Shown: positions 16,355 through 28,100 of the stretch, piece after piece
Layout of the letters: every line of letters starts with the position of its first letter
Position numbering within the stretch: the first letter of the stretch is position 1
Origin: Vibrio crassostreae 9ZC13
Lineage (GTDB): Bacteria > Pseudomonadota > Gammaproteobacteria > Enterobacterales > Vibrionaceae
Assembly (NCBI RefSeq): GCF_000272045.2
Contig: NZ_AJYZ02000019.1
Location: 453,903 to 517,902, forward strand
Length of the DNA stretch: 64,000 bases
Reading direction: 5' to 3'
The notes under the pieces: model-generated
What the model was told of the DNA's origin: nothing
Database searches by the model: none
Seen by the model: the letters and a program-made list of their open reading frames with translations, nothing else
Position numbers and translations under genes: made by a program

Positions 16355-17497
16355 TTAAGCGTATTGCTCAACCGTCATTGCCCAATTTTTCTTCTGTTGT
16401 TCGAAATTCATTTTGATTTGCTGATAACGAACCTTAAGAACAGAGTGTTCGTACTTCTTCACAACGTCTTCGCGCTTGCTTTCAAGTAGCTGTTTTTTAA
16501 CTTCGTAATATTCGTTCATGTTTGATACTAGAGCATCAAACTCTTGTTGAAGCTTCTCTGCGATTTGTTGCTTGTCGGCACGATGCATGATTTTTTGCTG
16601 GGTGCGTTTAAGTAACATTGACGCTTCAGCTTTCTCAATACGAGCTTGAGGGGTTTTCTTAAGCTTACTTGCCAGTCCCATCAACGAAGCACTCTTAATC
16701 AACCATTTTGTTGGATCGTATTGCCACCAGTAGATGCCGTTACGGTAGTCGTTCTCAAAGATGTGGTGGAAGTTGTGGTAGCCTTCGCCGAAAGTGAGTA
16801 CTGCTAACACACCGTTATCACGCGCTGTGTTTTTGTCAGTAAAAGGTTGGCTACCCCAGATGTGAGCAAGAGAGTTAATAAAGAATGTTGTGTGGTGGTT
16901 AAGTACCAAACGAACTGCACCTACGATTAACAACATGCCAATCACGTCACCGTAAATCACGCCTAAAGCGATAGGAACACCGAAATTCATTAGTAATGCT
17001 AACAGAATATAGTGCTTGTGCTGCCACATAACAATCTTATCTTTTTTAAGGTCACGGCAGTTTTCGTAGTTTTCGTACATTGAGGTGCTGTAATTACGAA
17101 TCATCCAGCCAATGTGTGAGTACCAAAATCCACGTTTTGCAGAGTATGGGTCTTTGTCGTTGTTATCGACATGCTTGTGGTGAACACGGTGATCAGAAGA
17201 CCAGTGTAGCGCGCTGTTCTGCAGGGCAAATGCACCACCTAATGCAAACAGGAATCTTAGGCTTGAATGCGCTTCAAACGCTTTATGTGACCATAAGCGG
17301 TGATAACCTGTCGTGATTGAAAGGTTACAGAACGTAAAGCAGATTGCTAGCCATATCCAGTGCTCCATGCCATAGCCAAAAAAGTAGCCATAAACGGGAG
17401 CCGCTACAACAGCAAGCAGCATACTAAAAGAGAACACAAAAATATTGAGCCAGATTAATGGCGGCTTTTTTGTAGATTGTTTGTCGGCACTATTCAT
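16355..17497 (-). CDS. Membrane fatty acid delta-9 desaturase
   Basis: A 380-residue membrane di-iron desaturase of the acyl-CoA/lipid desaturase family. The three histidine boxes are HRLWSH, HRVHHKH and the distal HNFHHIF. Hydrophobic pairs lie before the first box and between the second and third. The C-terminal 90 residues are basic and helical (KKTPQARIEKAEASMLLKRTQQK...), longer than minimal homologues. The start at 17497 has GGAAA nine bases upstream; the upstream open frame to 17638 would run through the operator-like palindromes. It introduces a cis double bond into membrane acyl chains, relevant to cold adaptation. Regulation by a FabR-like TetR protein is suggested by the upstream sites. 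Confidence 0.9.
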   Translation of the reverse strand: MNSADKQSTKKPPLIWLNIFVFSFSMLLAVVAAPVYGYFFGYGMEHWIWLAICFTFCNLSITTGYHRLWSHKAFEAHSSLRFLFALGGAFALQNSALHWSSDHRVHHKHVDNNDKDPYSAKRGFWYSHIGWMIRNYSTSMYENYENCRDLKKDKIVMWQHKHYILLALLMNFGVPIALGVIYGDVIGMLLIVGAVRLVLNHHTTFFINSLAHIWGSQPFTDKNTARDNGVLAVLTFGEGYHNFHHIFENDYRNGIYWWQYDPTKWLIKSASLMGLASKLKKTPQARIEKAEASMLLKRTQQKIMHRADKQQIAEKLQQEFDALVSNMNEYYEVKKQLLESKREDVVKKYEHSVLKVRYQQIKMNFEQQKKNWAMTVEQYA

Positions 17498-17539
17498 TAG
17501 CAAATTTCCATTGGGCTTACATCTGTGCGCTAGAATATC

Positions 17540-17580
17540 AGCGTACACGTGTAAGTCAATATTGAAAGTGTAAACGTGTA
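17540..17580. promoter_or_regulatory. Candidate FabR-like operators upstream of the desaturase
   Basis: AGCGTACACGTGTAAG (17540-17555) contains the perfect palindrome TACACGTGTA and resembles the FabR consensus AGCGTACA-N-TGT. A second related half-palindrome GTGTAAACGTGTA follows at 17568-17580. FabR and related TetR regulators control unsaturated fatty acid genes, so both sequence and position agree. The regulator itself is not in the window. Confidence 0.5.
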
Positions 17581-17663
17581 TTAGTATGTTTTGCTTAAAT
17601 ATTGTATAAAGGTAGTGTGAAATGTAGTAGCAAGTCATAAATGGAAGTACTAAGGGCTAATAA

Positions 17664-18209
17664 ATGGAAATTAAGGTAGCTGAATATAAAGATTATGAGC
17701 GGATTGCCCAATTACACGCGGATAGCTGGAAGCTATATTACCGTGGCATTCTTGCTGATGATTACCTAGAACATGATGTTTTGGAGGACAGATCTGTTAT
17801 TTGGCAGACTCGTTTGATTAATCCTCCTTTCAACCAACATGTTTTATTGCTTGAGGAAGGCGGTTTACTGGTTGGTTTTGTCTGCGCGTTCGGTAATCAC
17901 AACTTTGAGCGTGGTACGTTCATCGATGCGTTACATGTAGATAATAATTATCGTGGACGAGGTGTAGGCAAGCGTCTGTTGTCTGAATTGTCGAAGTGGT
18001 TGCAGCAATACTATTCGGACTCAGGGCTTTACCTAGAGGTGATGTCTGAGAACCACCAAGCGATTGCTTTTTATCAGGCGATTGGTGGCAAAGAAGAACT
18101 AGAGCAAGTTTGGAACGCACCATGTGGCAGCCAAGTGAATGAAAAAGTGATTTCTTGGAGCTCTCCCGTTGAACTTGAACAGAAAACAGCGAGCGTTGTG
18201 TATTCTTAG
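17664..18209 (+). CDS. GNAT-family N-acetyltransferase
   Basis: A 181-residue GNAT protein. The N-terminal strand-helix (EIKVAEYKDYERIAQLHADSW) leads to motif A, with DALHVDNNYRGRGVGKRLLSEL carrying the acetyl-CoA pyrophosphate loop R/Q-x-x-G-x-G/A (RGRGVG). Motif B follows as LYLEVMSENHQAIAFYQAIGG. The substrate cannot be told from sequence. It is a single gene divergent from the desaturase and is followed by a strong terminator. Confidence 0.87.
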   Translation: MEIKVAEYKDYERIAQLHADSWKLYYRGILADDYLEHDVLEDRSVIWQTRLINPPFNQHVLLLEEGGLLVGFVCAFGNHNFERGTFIDALHVDNNYRGRGVGKRLLSELSKWLQQYYSDSGLYLEVMSENHQAIAFYQAIGGKEELEQVWNAPCGSQVNEKVISWSSPVELEQKTASVVYS

Positions 18210-18290
18210 TCGATTCTTGTTGAATACTGTTTTTTTGCTGAGTAGCAGGTTCTTAACGAAGCTATTTTAAAGCAGAAGAACAAAGACAAA

Positions 18291-18323
18291 AGCCCCGAGT
18301 ATTAAGTTGCTCGGGGCTTTTTT
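18291..18323. terminator. Terminator between the GNAT gene and the diguanylate cyclase gene
   Basis: AGCCCCGAG pairs with CTCGGGGCT around a 10-base loop, followed by TTTTTT on the plus strand and by TTTTGTCTTTG on the minus strand. It therefore serves both convergent genes. Confidence 0.88.
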
Positions 18324-18378
18324 GATTGAATTAGTGGTCGTTTTAATGATTCGCAAAGATGCGTGAAATATTGGGCGA

Positions 18379-19515
18379 TTAATCACACCATGTGATCTTA
18401 TTCCTACCGCCTTTTTTCGAAATGTAGAGTGCTTGGTCAGCGTCGTCGATAAGCTGCTCGACAGAACCAAGGGCTTGAGGGGCATGTTTCACACCGATTG
18501 AAATTGTTACTTCTAATCTAAGGCGAGTAGGGGATTCTAAAAGGGCATTAACCAGCGATTCAATTGAAGCCTCGGTTTCTCCTTGGACCAGCACCAAAAA
18601 CTCTTCACCGCCGTATCGAAAGCAGTTACTGCTAGTCGGTAGTCGTTTTTGAATCTCATCGGCCAGTTCTTTAATCACCATGTCACCCATTTGATGGCCG
18701 TAGGTGTCGTTAATCGATTTGAAATGATCAATATCTATCATGAGCGATGTAATGGATCGCTGACGGTCTATGCTCGGTTCTATCACCTGATGAAGATAAA
18801 GGCGGTTGTAGCAGCCCGTTAGTGCGTCTTTATAGGAAAGGGCCTCGAACATATTAGATTGCTTGCGAAGCTGAATCGCTTGTTTGCGGAGTTGCTCGGA
18901 TTGAGCGAAACGTTTGTGTACTTCCAGGTCACGTCTAACACAGGCCGCTGAGATTAGGATGTAAGCCGAGATATAAACGGAAATTGTTTCTATTTCATGC
19001 TCTGGCTCCGCTTCATAAAGCAGTGGCGCAAGGCCGATGAGATAAGCCAAAAAGATAAACGACAGCGTAGATATACTGTATCTGGCTGACAATCTTGAAA
19101 ACGTACCAATGTAGATCATCACTAAAATGATGCCACCTTGGTAATCGAAGTTGTTCAGCTCGATGGCTAGTCGACCGACATAGACCAAGAAAAGTGAGCT
19201 AATTACAAGGAAGGCACTTTCTACGAGTTCCAAAACGTTGGGTTTGTTTGTAATACAGTATCTGGCGGCGGCCATCATCAATAAAAAAAGTATGACTCGG
19301 AAAATGATAGGCGTAATGCACTCGCTACCAAAGTGGATGTAGTCGGTGACGATAAAAGCACAGAATATTGAGATAGGGATGTAGATGAAATTTATGTACG
19401 GCAAATAAATTTCATTATCGAAATAGGTTTTAAATCTTTGATTCTTGAACCCAGAATAAGAGCGCATTGAGAAATTAGCCGAGATTGATACACAATAATT
19501 TGCGTAGTATGTCAC
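18379..19515 (-). CDS. Membrane-bound GGDEF diguanylate cyclase
   Basis: A 378-residue protein with about six hydrophobic segments (residues about 40-190), a short coiled coil (FAQSEQLRKQAIQLRKQSNMFEAL) and a C-terminal GGDEF domain. The domain starts at DALTGCYNRLYLHQVI, with metal-site sequence LMIDIDHFKSINDTYGHQMGD and active loop FRYGGEEFLVLV. It should make cyclic di-GMP from two GTP. The position of the inhibitory RxxD site before GGEEF reads PTSS, so product inhibition through the I-site is not expected. The membrane part resembles no sensor I can name. The start is uncertain: GTG at 19515 or ATG at 19467, neither with a good SD. Confidence 0.9.
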   Translation of the reverse strand: MTYYANYCVSISANFSMRSYSGFKNQRFKTYFDNEIYLPYINFIYIPISIFCAFIVTDYIHFGSECITPIIFRVILFLLMMAAARYCITNKPNVLELVESAFLVISSLFLVYVGRLAIELNNFDYQGGIILVMIYIGTFSRLSARYSISTLSFIFLAYLIGLAPLLYEAEPEHEIETISVYISAYILISAACVRRDLEVHKRFAQSEQLRKQAIQLRKQSNMFEALSYKDALTGCYNRLYLHQVIEPSIDRQRSITSLMIDIDHFKSINDTYGHQMGDMVIKELADEIQKRLPTSSNCFRYGGEEFLVLVQGETEASIESLVNALLESPTRLRLEVTISIGVKHAPQALGSVEQLIDDADQALYISKKGGRNKITWCD

Positions 19516-19688
19516 AGTCTTTGGGATTGTAAACGACCATTTCTATAGATTTGTCAGTATGTTAGCTAGATCAACAAACGGTACAAGGCAATATTCACGC
19601 TCTATTATCGGTAGAACGTGAATATCTTAGAGGCTGGTGTAAGAGTGGTTAACAGAAACTAATGGAGATTAACAAAAACTAATCGCGA

Positions 19689-20624
19689 TTAGCGCTTGTT
19701 CTTCAGGTAACGCTTACGACGTTCTTCTTTCTTCTTAATCTGTTGCTCAGCTTTCAGTGCAGCCGCTTCTTCAACTTCGATCAGCTCTTGTGTGATCATT
19801 TCTGGCAACTCAAGCGTTACCTTACCTAAAGTGCCATTACGCAATTCGTGAAGCAGGATTTCTGAACATTTGTGAATGTCGATATGACCACCGGCACGAA
19901 GTGCACCACGCTTACGACCAATTGCTTCCATCAATTCGATGTCAGACTCTGGCAGCTCTTCAATTTGGTAACGCTCTTGCAAAAGGTTAGGGTACTGCTT
20001 TGCTAGGTATTCTACTGTGTAGAATGCCACTTCATCGTATTCCATTGCTGTATCTTTTACAGCACCTGTTGCAGCCAAGCGGAAGCCACTGTGTGGGTTT
20101 TCTACTTTAGGCCAAAGGATTCCTGGAGTATCTGAAAGGATCACGCCATTTTGCAGATTGATACGTTGTTGGCGACGAGTTACCGCAGGTTGGTTACCAG
20201 TAACCGCAATCGTACGTCCAGCCAAGCAGTTGATGATGGTCGATTTACCCACGTTCGGGATGCCCATGATCATTGTACGAATGTTTTTGCCCATCTGTTC
20301 ACGGTGCGGTGCCAGTTTACGTACCAGCTCCATAACGTGGTTAACTTCTTCTTTTACGCTAGTCGTAATCGCAATCGCTTTAACGCTTTGCTCCTTCTCG
20401 AAGTGCTCAATCCAACGTTGAGTCAGTTCAGGATCTGCAAGGTCACGCTTGTTCAGCACTTTTACACAAGGCTTATCGCCGCGCAGTGAAGAGATCATTG
20501 GGTTTTCACTACTGAACGGGATACGAGCGTCCAGTACTTCGATGATCACATCAACTTGTGGGATAACTTCTTCGATTTCTTTGCGGGCTTTATGCATGTG
20601 ACCCGGAAACCATTGAATAGACAT
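19689..20624 (-). CDS. ylqF: YlqF/RbgA-type ribosome biogenesis GTPase
   Basis: A 311-residue circularly permuted GTPase that acts in large ribosomal subunit maturation. G-motifs appear in permuted order: G4 NKRDL, G5-like ITTSVKEEV, G1 GIPNVGKST, G3 DTPGI. The conserved N-terminus MSIQWFPGHMHKARKEI fixes the start at 20624; the open frame upstream to 20780 lacks homology. The C-terminal helical part ends in a Lys/Arg-rich tail (KKEERRKRYLKNKR) suited to rRNA binding. It is monocistronic as far as can be seen. Confidence 0.93.
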   Translation of the reverse strand: MSIQWFPGHMHKARKEIEEVIPQVDVIIEVLDARIPFSSENPMISSLRGDKPCVKVLNKRDLADPELTQRWIEHFEKEQSVKAIAITTSVKEEVNHVMELVRKLAPHREQMGKNIRTMIMGIPNVGKSTIINCLAGRTIAVTGNQPAVTRRQQRINLQNGVILSDTPGILWPKVENPHSGFRLAATGAVKDTAMEYDEVAFYTVEYLAKQYPNLLQERYQIEELPESDIELMEAIGRKRGALRAGGHIDIHKCSEILLHELRNGTLGKVTLELPEMITQELIEVEEAAALKAEQQIKKKEERRKRYLKNKR

Positions 20625-20942
20625 AGAGATAAACCTTGATAAATATATTTGCTGCACATTGTAAGGGTTCGTTAGGGCGTGTAAAGCGCTATGTTGCCCT
20701 AGATTAATCAGAGTGAAAGTCCTTACAGGCAATATTATTGCAGTGAGCGATTGTAAGGGGCGCATACGTAGAGATTTCAAATGCTGTAATCCATCTAGCA
20801 GGCATTTGATTTAACAGTTGATGATTTGAAATGGATTCGGCGAAAAGTAAGTTTTTGTGTGTCGCCAATTGTTGAAAGATAAAATACTATTGCATTGAGT
20901 GTTTTATCTCGAAGATCCGACTGGAGACATAATCCTATGGGG

Positions 20943-21893
20943 TTATGTCTGTGGTTGATTTGATTGAACGAGATTTTTCATCAACTGTTTACGTTCTGCT
21001 TGAGCGATATAAATGAATTGGTTGTTATAACTTCTGTCTGTATTGATATATTGTTCGAAGTTAACTGGTACTCCAGCAACCGAAAGCTCTAAATGCAAGT
21101 GAGGTCCAGTTGTTCGGCCTGAATTCCCAGTAAGACCGATTATCTGACCTTTAGTGATGTATTCCCCAGCTAAGACATGTCTTTCTGAAAGATGAAGGTA
21201 GCGCGCATAGTTTCCATCAGTGTGTTTTATGGTTAAGTAGTTACCTGCGAAACGGTTATATCGAGACTTCAAAACGACACCGTTGGACAACGAATGAATC
21301 TCTGTGCCAATAGGTGTCGCGTAATCCGTTCCAAAATGAGGTGCAATTCGATTCGTTATAGGGTGTTTCCTGTTTAAATCGAATGATGAACTCACTCGAT
21401 AATGCTTAGCAAGAGGGAATACATAGTCATTGTTTATTTTATATCCATTTTCGTTATAGATATTATCATCCGCCCCTCTCATAGCAAAAAATTCTATATC
21501 ACTACCTAAATAGTAAAAAGCACTGACATATTCTGTTTTTGTACCATCATGTTGGGTTTTTATTGAAAACTTATCACCGTTGTTAACTGATTTAATAATG
21601 TCAAAATTATCACCTAATAGACTCAATAGTGATTTTAATTCATTGTTCGTCAAACCAGAGGATAGTATAGAACTGACAAAAGAGTATTTCACAACCCCTG
21701 AAACCATTTCAGATGTCGGAGCTGGGGTTGGAATATGAATGCTTTTGGGCTTGGCTATTTTAGGTGCCTGTTTTTTATCAGTATTTGAATGATTGTAGCT
21801 TAGCGATATGGCTGTTGAAACGATCAAAAAAACCATCAAAAGGCCAAAGGAAAGGGTACGGCGACTTAAATGGCTATTTATTTTCAAATACAT
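20943..21893 (-). CDS. M23-family (LytM) peptidoglycan endopeptidase
   Basis: A 316-residue envelope protein with one N-terminal membrane anchor or uncleaved signal (LSFGLLMVFLIVSTAISLSY). An OapA/LysM-like segment follows (SLLGDNFDIIKSVNNGDKFSI), then a zinc peptidase domain with HFGTDYATPIGTEI and the paired histidines of GPHLHLELSVAG. The architecture is that of Vibrio Shy-type DD-endopeptidases that cut peptide cross-links during wall growth. It is divergently placed to the giant lipoprotein gene (258-bp intergenic space), which may mean joint regulation. Which Shy paralogue it is cannot be decided here. Confidence 0.87.
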   Translation of the reverse strand: MYLKINSHLSRRTLSFGLLMVFLIVSTAISLSYNHSNTDKKQAPKIAKPKSIHIPTPAPTSEMVSGVVKYSFVSSILSSGLTNNELKSLLSLLGDNFDIIKSVNNGDKFSIKTQHDGTKTEYVSAFYYLGSDIEFFAMRGADDNIYNENGYKINNDYVFPLAKHYRVSSSFDLNRKHPITNRIAPHFGTDYATPIGTEIHSLSNGVVLKSRYNRFAGNYLTIKHTDGNYARYLHLSERHVLAGEYITKGQIIGLTGNSGRTTGPHLHLELSVAGVPVNFEQYINTDRSYNNQFIYIAQAERKQLMKNLVQSNQPQT

Positions 21894-22151
21894 AAATTAT
21901 CAATAAAATTCGGTTAATGGATAAAAATAAGAATTAGATCATAATATTTATTTGTTTTTTTTGCATGTTATTTTAGTTCATTCCTTCGTAATGACTAGCT
22001 AAAGGTATAGGGTGTGTTTTTAGAGAGATAAAAAACAAACATTTCACCTTTTGATTTAGCTAAACTGTACTTTATAAGTAGTTATTATGTCATGTTGAGA
22101 AAATCTTAGACGATAATATAATCGCGGCAAAATATACTTTGCCAGAAAACT

Positions 22152-25100
22152 ATGTTCACTAAAAACACGCTGAAATCAATATTAGGTCTTATTGTTACGT
22201 CGCTTATCTTGAGCGCATGTGGTGGTGGGGAAGGTGGTGGTGATAATACACCGCCAGCAAGAAATACCGGGAGCATCTCAGGTAACGTTTTTGACGCTCC
22301 TGTTAGTGGTGCGAAAATCGAGGTATTTGAATACAAAGATGGGAACCTAGGTAGGAAGTTAGCTAGCACGACTTCTGATGCTTTTGGCGACTACAAGGTC
22401 GAATTCGAGTCTTCATCGATGCCACTTATCATCGTCGCAAAAGAGGGCAGTTATACTGATCCACTGACTAACGACACAGTGTCCGTTAGTAATGGTAAAA
22501 CTCTCCGTTTAGAAGCCATGATTAACTATAAGGAAGGCCAAGATCAAAGCTTAATGTTGACCCCTTTAACCAACATAGTTTCAGGTTTAACTCAATACAA
22601 AGTAGGTAAGGGAGTGTCAGGCTCTACTGCTATCTCAGAAGCATTAAATAGCATTAACGATATGTATGGTTTCGATGTCAATGAAACTACACCGATAGAC
22701 ATAACCAAAGGTGGTCAAAGTAGTTTTGCTACATCCGGTCACCAATATGGTGCTTTGTTAACCGCTTATTCTTCTTATTCGTACGACCTAATTCAAAAAT
22801 ACGGTGATACTCAGAGTAATATTTACACATCGATGCATTTGGCTGATATCCAATATCGAGATGTCATTGCCGATGGTCTTCTTGATGGGCTGGAAATAAG
22901 TACTGTGTCGGGAGGGGTAACCCCTTTAACCTTCGGTCAACAAAAAGTCTCTAGTGATATTTACACTCACGATTTGGCACAGCATGTTCTAATTGTCGTC
23001 AATGATCCTAACTTAAATATTTCAGGAACAGACGCAGACGACTATGTTGAGTTTAGCCGTAAGATTAATGACCAAGGCACCAATAGCGGTACTGGCGGTG
23101 TGATCCCACCTCGCGACGAAACCGAAATTGATACCGAAGCGCCTACAGTGTCTAGAACAGACAGTGATGTATTGGTAAGCCTCGATAAAGTGGATATTAA
23201 GCTCAATGATGAAATTGGTGTTCAAGGTGTCTCAGCGTACCTTGAATACCAACTGGACGGTGTCTGGTCTCTCGAGAGTCAGTGTGACGATGAACAAACT
23301 GCGGGTAGTGAGTTTTGTTTCTTGGAATTCGACGGCTTTGAATCTGGTCTTAGAGAAACAAGTATTAAAGTAAGTGTAGACACAAAAGCCATTGACGCGG
23401 TAGAAGTTGATTCGGATACGGGACTCTCAAATGTAACTGCGGCACGTTTGGTTTTTTATACGACTGACGTCTTAGGTAACGAATTAGTTCAAGGGCGAGA
23501 TGTTGGCCATTATGTAAACTTTGAATGGGACAACAATGCGCCGGTAATTGAAGTAACCTCGGCTAGTTCTATAAACAACAGTGCAAAAGAGTATGTGCTT
23601 AAAGGCACTGTAAAAGAAGACTCGCAAGAGATTGATTCGGTAACGGTTTCATTTAAAGGCGGTTTAGATGATAGCGTTTCTTGTGGTCATATAACTTTAG
23701 AGTCAGGCAGTGCCTGTGAATTCAGTAAGGGATATTCAACCGATGAATTCGTATCGATAACAACATTTGAAATTAAAGCCACCGATAGCAACGGGAATAT
23801 TGGTAAGGAAGTTCACGAAGTCGTTCGTGATGATCAAGCGCCGGCGCAAGTGATTAGCTACCCAGAGAATGCTCCAATGAGTTATGTCAACGTTAGTGTT
23901 GATGGGGAACGCGTAACTAAAGAAGATGTTTATACGCAAGACACCTACACATCAGAAACGGTTCAATCCACTCGTGATTATTTGAAGATTGATTACATTT
24001 ACGCGAGCAAGGGGATTTTAAACTCAATTCCCGATGTCGATTTTAGTGACTTTAATGTCAACGACCTCAAAGATAACAAAATTCCATATGTTCGTGTCAG
24101 AGTCTCAGATGGCAACGGGGATATGGGGTTAGGATCTAGTGCCGACAAACTTAAGCTAGTTGTTAAGTATTTAGTAAGCGCAAACAATGATAATAACTAC
24201 GTGCTTCAGAAGGTAACCGATACCGTAGCCTCTGCCGCTAACATACCCCACGAGCCTATCTCTGATACTGAAGGACACGTAAATGAGGTTATCTATTATG
24301 TTCCTTTTGTAAAAGAAATACTTGGTGACAACTTCGCTTCGACGTCCGAGAACAGCAGTCAAAAACTAGTGATTCAAACTATTGACGAGTCTGAAAATGA
24401 AAGTGCTGAGCAAGAAGTTTATTTTCGTAGTAGCTTCGACTTGCCGACAATGACGATCGTTACTCCATTTATCGGAGCTAGTGTTCAATTGGAGGGATTA
24501 AACTCGAAGGGAGAGTTCACGTCGCTAGGAAGATGCACCACGATTCAACACCTAGAAAGTAATGGAACTAATAAAGCACTAGATGTTGCTGGATGTGAAA
24601 CAACAACCGATGTAGTTAACTACGACTTTATGCGAGTTAGATTAATCGGTATTGATAGTAATACGCAACCGCATTACTACAAGTGGGAGAGTGATCCAGG
24701 CACACAATCAGAACAAGTGAACTTAAATAGCGCTAATATAGGAGCCTATTTTAAACTTAATGGTTCTAAGACTTTTTATATTACTGAACTTGCAACATAC
24801 CAAACCGGACTGTTTGACTCTCAATGGAATCAAGTTGAAGCGGGAAATAAGACTCCTGAGAATGCCGCACGAATTTTAGACGACGTACAATATGCTCTCG
24901 CTGGTGGAAGCGATTCATTCTTTGGTTTCGACCCAACGATCGTTTCGTATGCAACGAATGAAATATTGAAAGGTGCTATTCCGGAAAAACTGCCTAATAA
25001 TTATATTCATCGGTTTTTAGTAGAAGCGATTTATGACATTACCCAAATAAACAATATGCTACTAAGTAACTCTGTTGATTTTGCTTCCGCTATCTATGAT

Positions 25101-28100
25101 GACTTGCAGTACGATGGCCAAGCTAACGGTATTGGTAGTGGGGGTGAAAAAATAGTTCTAGATTCATATGAATTTAGCTCAAAGTCTTACCGTAATGACT
25201 TAGCGCAATCATACTATAACATTATGACTGAAAAGTATGGTGTAGCAGCTAACCTAGCTCAGCGATACGCCGATCAGATATCAATGGCGAACCCAAGCCT
25301 CGATGGCGAACAGATTATAGACGGTGATGGCGAAAGTATTGATAAATCACCGCCTCAACCTTCGCTAAGTATCGAAAATGGCCGAGAAACATGGGTTGGA
25401 AATAAACGGTACGTTGCTGGTGTTTTAGATTCACGGATTATTTTGGAAGATCCGTCAGGCATTGTCGTGGAAGAAGGCAGTCAGCCATTATTTGTTACAG
25501 TGTGGTATAAGAAAACTGAACCGAATACGGAAATCCCAATTGATCTGAATATTCGAGAGTCAGGTGGTGATAATTATAAAAAAGAGTATTTATTTACCCT
25601 TAATACCGAGTCTTCAAATCTCAAAGGGATTGTCGAGTTTGCACTTGTGACCAGTGCAATGGATGAGCATGGAAATAGCTATGGTTACAATGGAGAGGAA
25701 CCACATACGGAAACTTTGTATGTGGATAATGATTATCCTTTAGCGACTTATATTCCCCCGAGCGATGGTAATGGTGATCCGATTGACGAAAATGTCTATT
25801 TGAACACCAATTATGTTCAAGAACTCACTTTCAACATTGACGATATTGTAGGAGACAAATTGGACGAGCGAGGGCTCACTTTCTACAACTCGGCAACCGG
25901 TGTTACTAATGATTATGACGCTAACTCACATTTTTCAAGTAATACAGAGGATCATTTTAAGGTAAAACTATGCTCTGGAGACAAATGTAGCAGTCAAGGT
26001 AATATTATTAGTCCAGAAGATGGTAATTGGGTGGTGTATGTTAATGCTGAAGACAATCTGTCTAATATAGTTAACCGCCAGACGACCAATGCCCCTCAAT
26101 TTAGTGTATTACTTGATTCAAAAGGTCCGGTAGTAAACGGATCTAAAATTATTAACCACTTAGGTGGTAATACTAGCTGGGTACCTGATATTACTTGGAG
26201 CTTGAGTCCAGGGAGTTTGGTTGAAGTCGATATGAAGTCAGAGTCTGGCAGGCGTTTCACTTTGCAACATTACGAAACAGAACCTGAAGAGAGTACTGAG
26301 CCGTATCTATTAGGCATGCAGCCTAACGTAGAGGTGAGACTAGTTGCGGAGGCATTTAAATATAATGAGAAAAACTTCTTCTACGTAACAGCAACAGACA
26401 GTTCTTTTCCATCGGGAACACACAGTGGTGAATTTGAATTCTTGGTCGACAACAAGGGACCAGTAATTGAATTAGCTGACCCTTGGGTTTTAGACACTAA
26501 TTCAGGTGAAAGCTATGTTCTTGGTACCGCATTTACTGTAAAGCTTACATCAGTATCTGACGACTCTGATGTATCTAAGGTTGAACTTTGGCAACAAGGT
26601 CAAAACGCTGCAATACGTTCAATTGACCCCAAAGATCCAACGCAGCCCTTTGATATCGAAATTACAGAAACGCAAAGTGACACTATCGTAATTGGCGAAG
26701 ACAGAAAGGCTAACCTGTACCTCAAAGCCCTAGACGAATATGGGTTTGAATCTGAAACAGAAATTAGAACTGTTCTGCTAGATCGTGAAGGCCCATCACT
26801 AAAGTTAAATGCGTTTGATCCGGAAAGTTTCTATCTTGGTGATTATGTATTCAATCTTTCAGCCCAAGATTTAAATGATAGGGGAACACCATCATCAGAC
26901 GGTGTTAACAATGAAACATTAGAGTATTGGACTTTCAAAGAAAACCCCTCTGATGCAAGCACCTTAGTTGGTGAAGATATGAAGATTCCTTTAAGAGGTG
27001 AAAACGATGGTGATAGTGCGATTCGCACTATCAGATTAGGTGGTTCCGACATTAGAGGGAATACGACAAGCATAGATTATGTGGTTAAAGTTCAAAACTC
27101 AAAGCCCACTATTAACTCGGTTACTTTCACATATGAAGATGGCACGCCAGTTTCTTCTGGTGGCCAGATACAAATTACTCGTGTTGAACCTGTAATTATA
27201 AGTATTGATGCTGAAGATGAGAGCGGGATCCCGCTAGTTGAAGGTACTTATAAATATGGGGAACAAACCAACAATATCTCATTTTCTCAGAAAGGTGGCC
27301 TTTGGGAAGCTAGGTTGACAGAGGCAGATCTAACGGAAGATGGTGCCTATCAGTTGGAATTCAAAGTATATAATAACGTTCGCTATAGCTCTGAACAAGA
27401 AAGGCCTGTTTCCGAACGGTCAGAAAGTATCAATGTGCAACGTCAAGGTGTTGCTCTGTCAATCGTAAAACCGACTGACTTCCAAAGTCATATATCGGGA
27501 AGTACCCTTAATGTTGAATTTGGCCCTGCGGGTGAGGTAAAAGCAAAAACATTAGAATGTTGGGTTAGAGAGAATTACACCTCAGACGGTGTGCCGGAAG
27601 ATGGTTCGAACAATGCTTATTCAGGTGTTATAACTAATCCTCAAGAAAATTATAAGTGTAGCATTACAACTGATGTGAATATGTCTGTTTCACCTGTGGT
27701 TTTGATAACGAAAACAGTAGGAACGAATGATACTGAAACAGTCAATAAATTCAGCTTTAATATGATGGATATCGATGCCCCTACGGTTGAACAAGACACA
27801 TATCAATTTACTGGCAATGACGTTGGTTTGAACGCCGAAGGTAAGAAAGTTCTGAGCTTAACATTGAGCTTCAAAGACAATCTTTCTGGTGTGGATATTA
27901 GTGATGGTAACGAACCGTTATTGGTAAGAAATCGATTAAATGTGTCTTTTGAGCCAAATAGTTGTAGCTCTAAATTGGGTATAACGACATGTACGTATAG
28001 AGAGTTGTATGCCGATATCCTCTCTCCGGGGGCGTTACAGCACTTATACACGATTAAGAACTTGTCTGATGTCGCCGGAAACTTAGGTTCGGATCATGCG

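Noticed and set aside
20924..20949. AGACATAA/TTATGTCT hairpin at the 3' end of the M23 gene as terminator
   Set aside because: It overlaps the stop codon region and no T run follows on the minus strand, so evidence is too weak to list.
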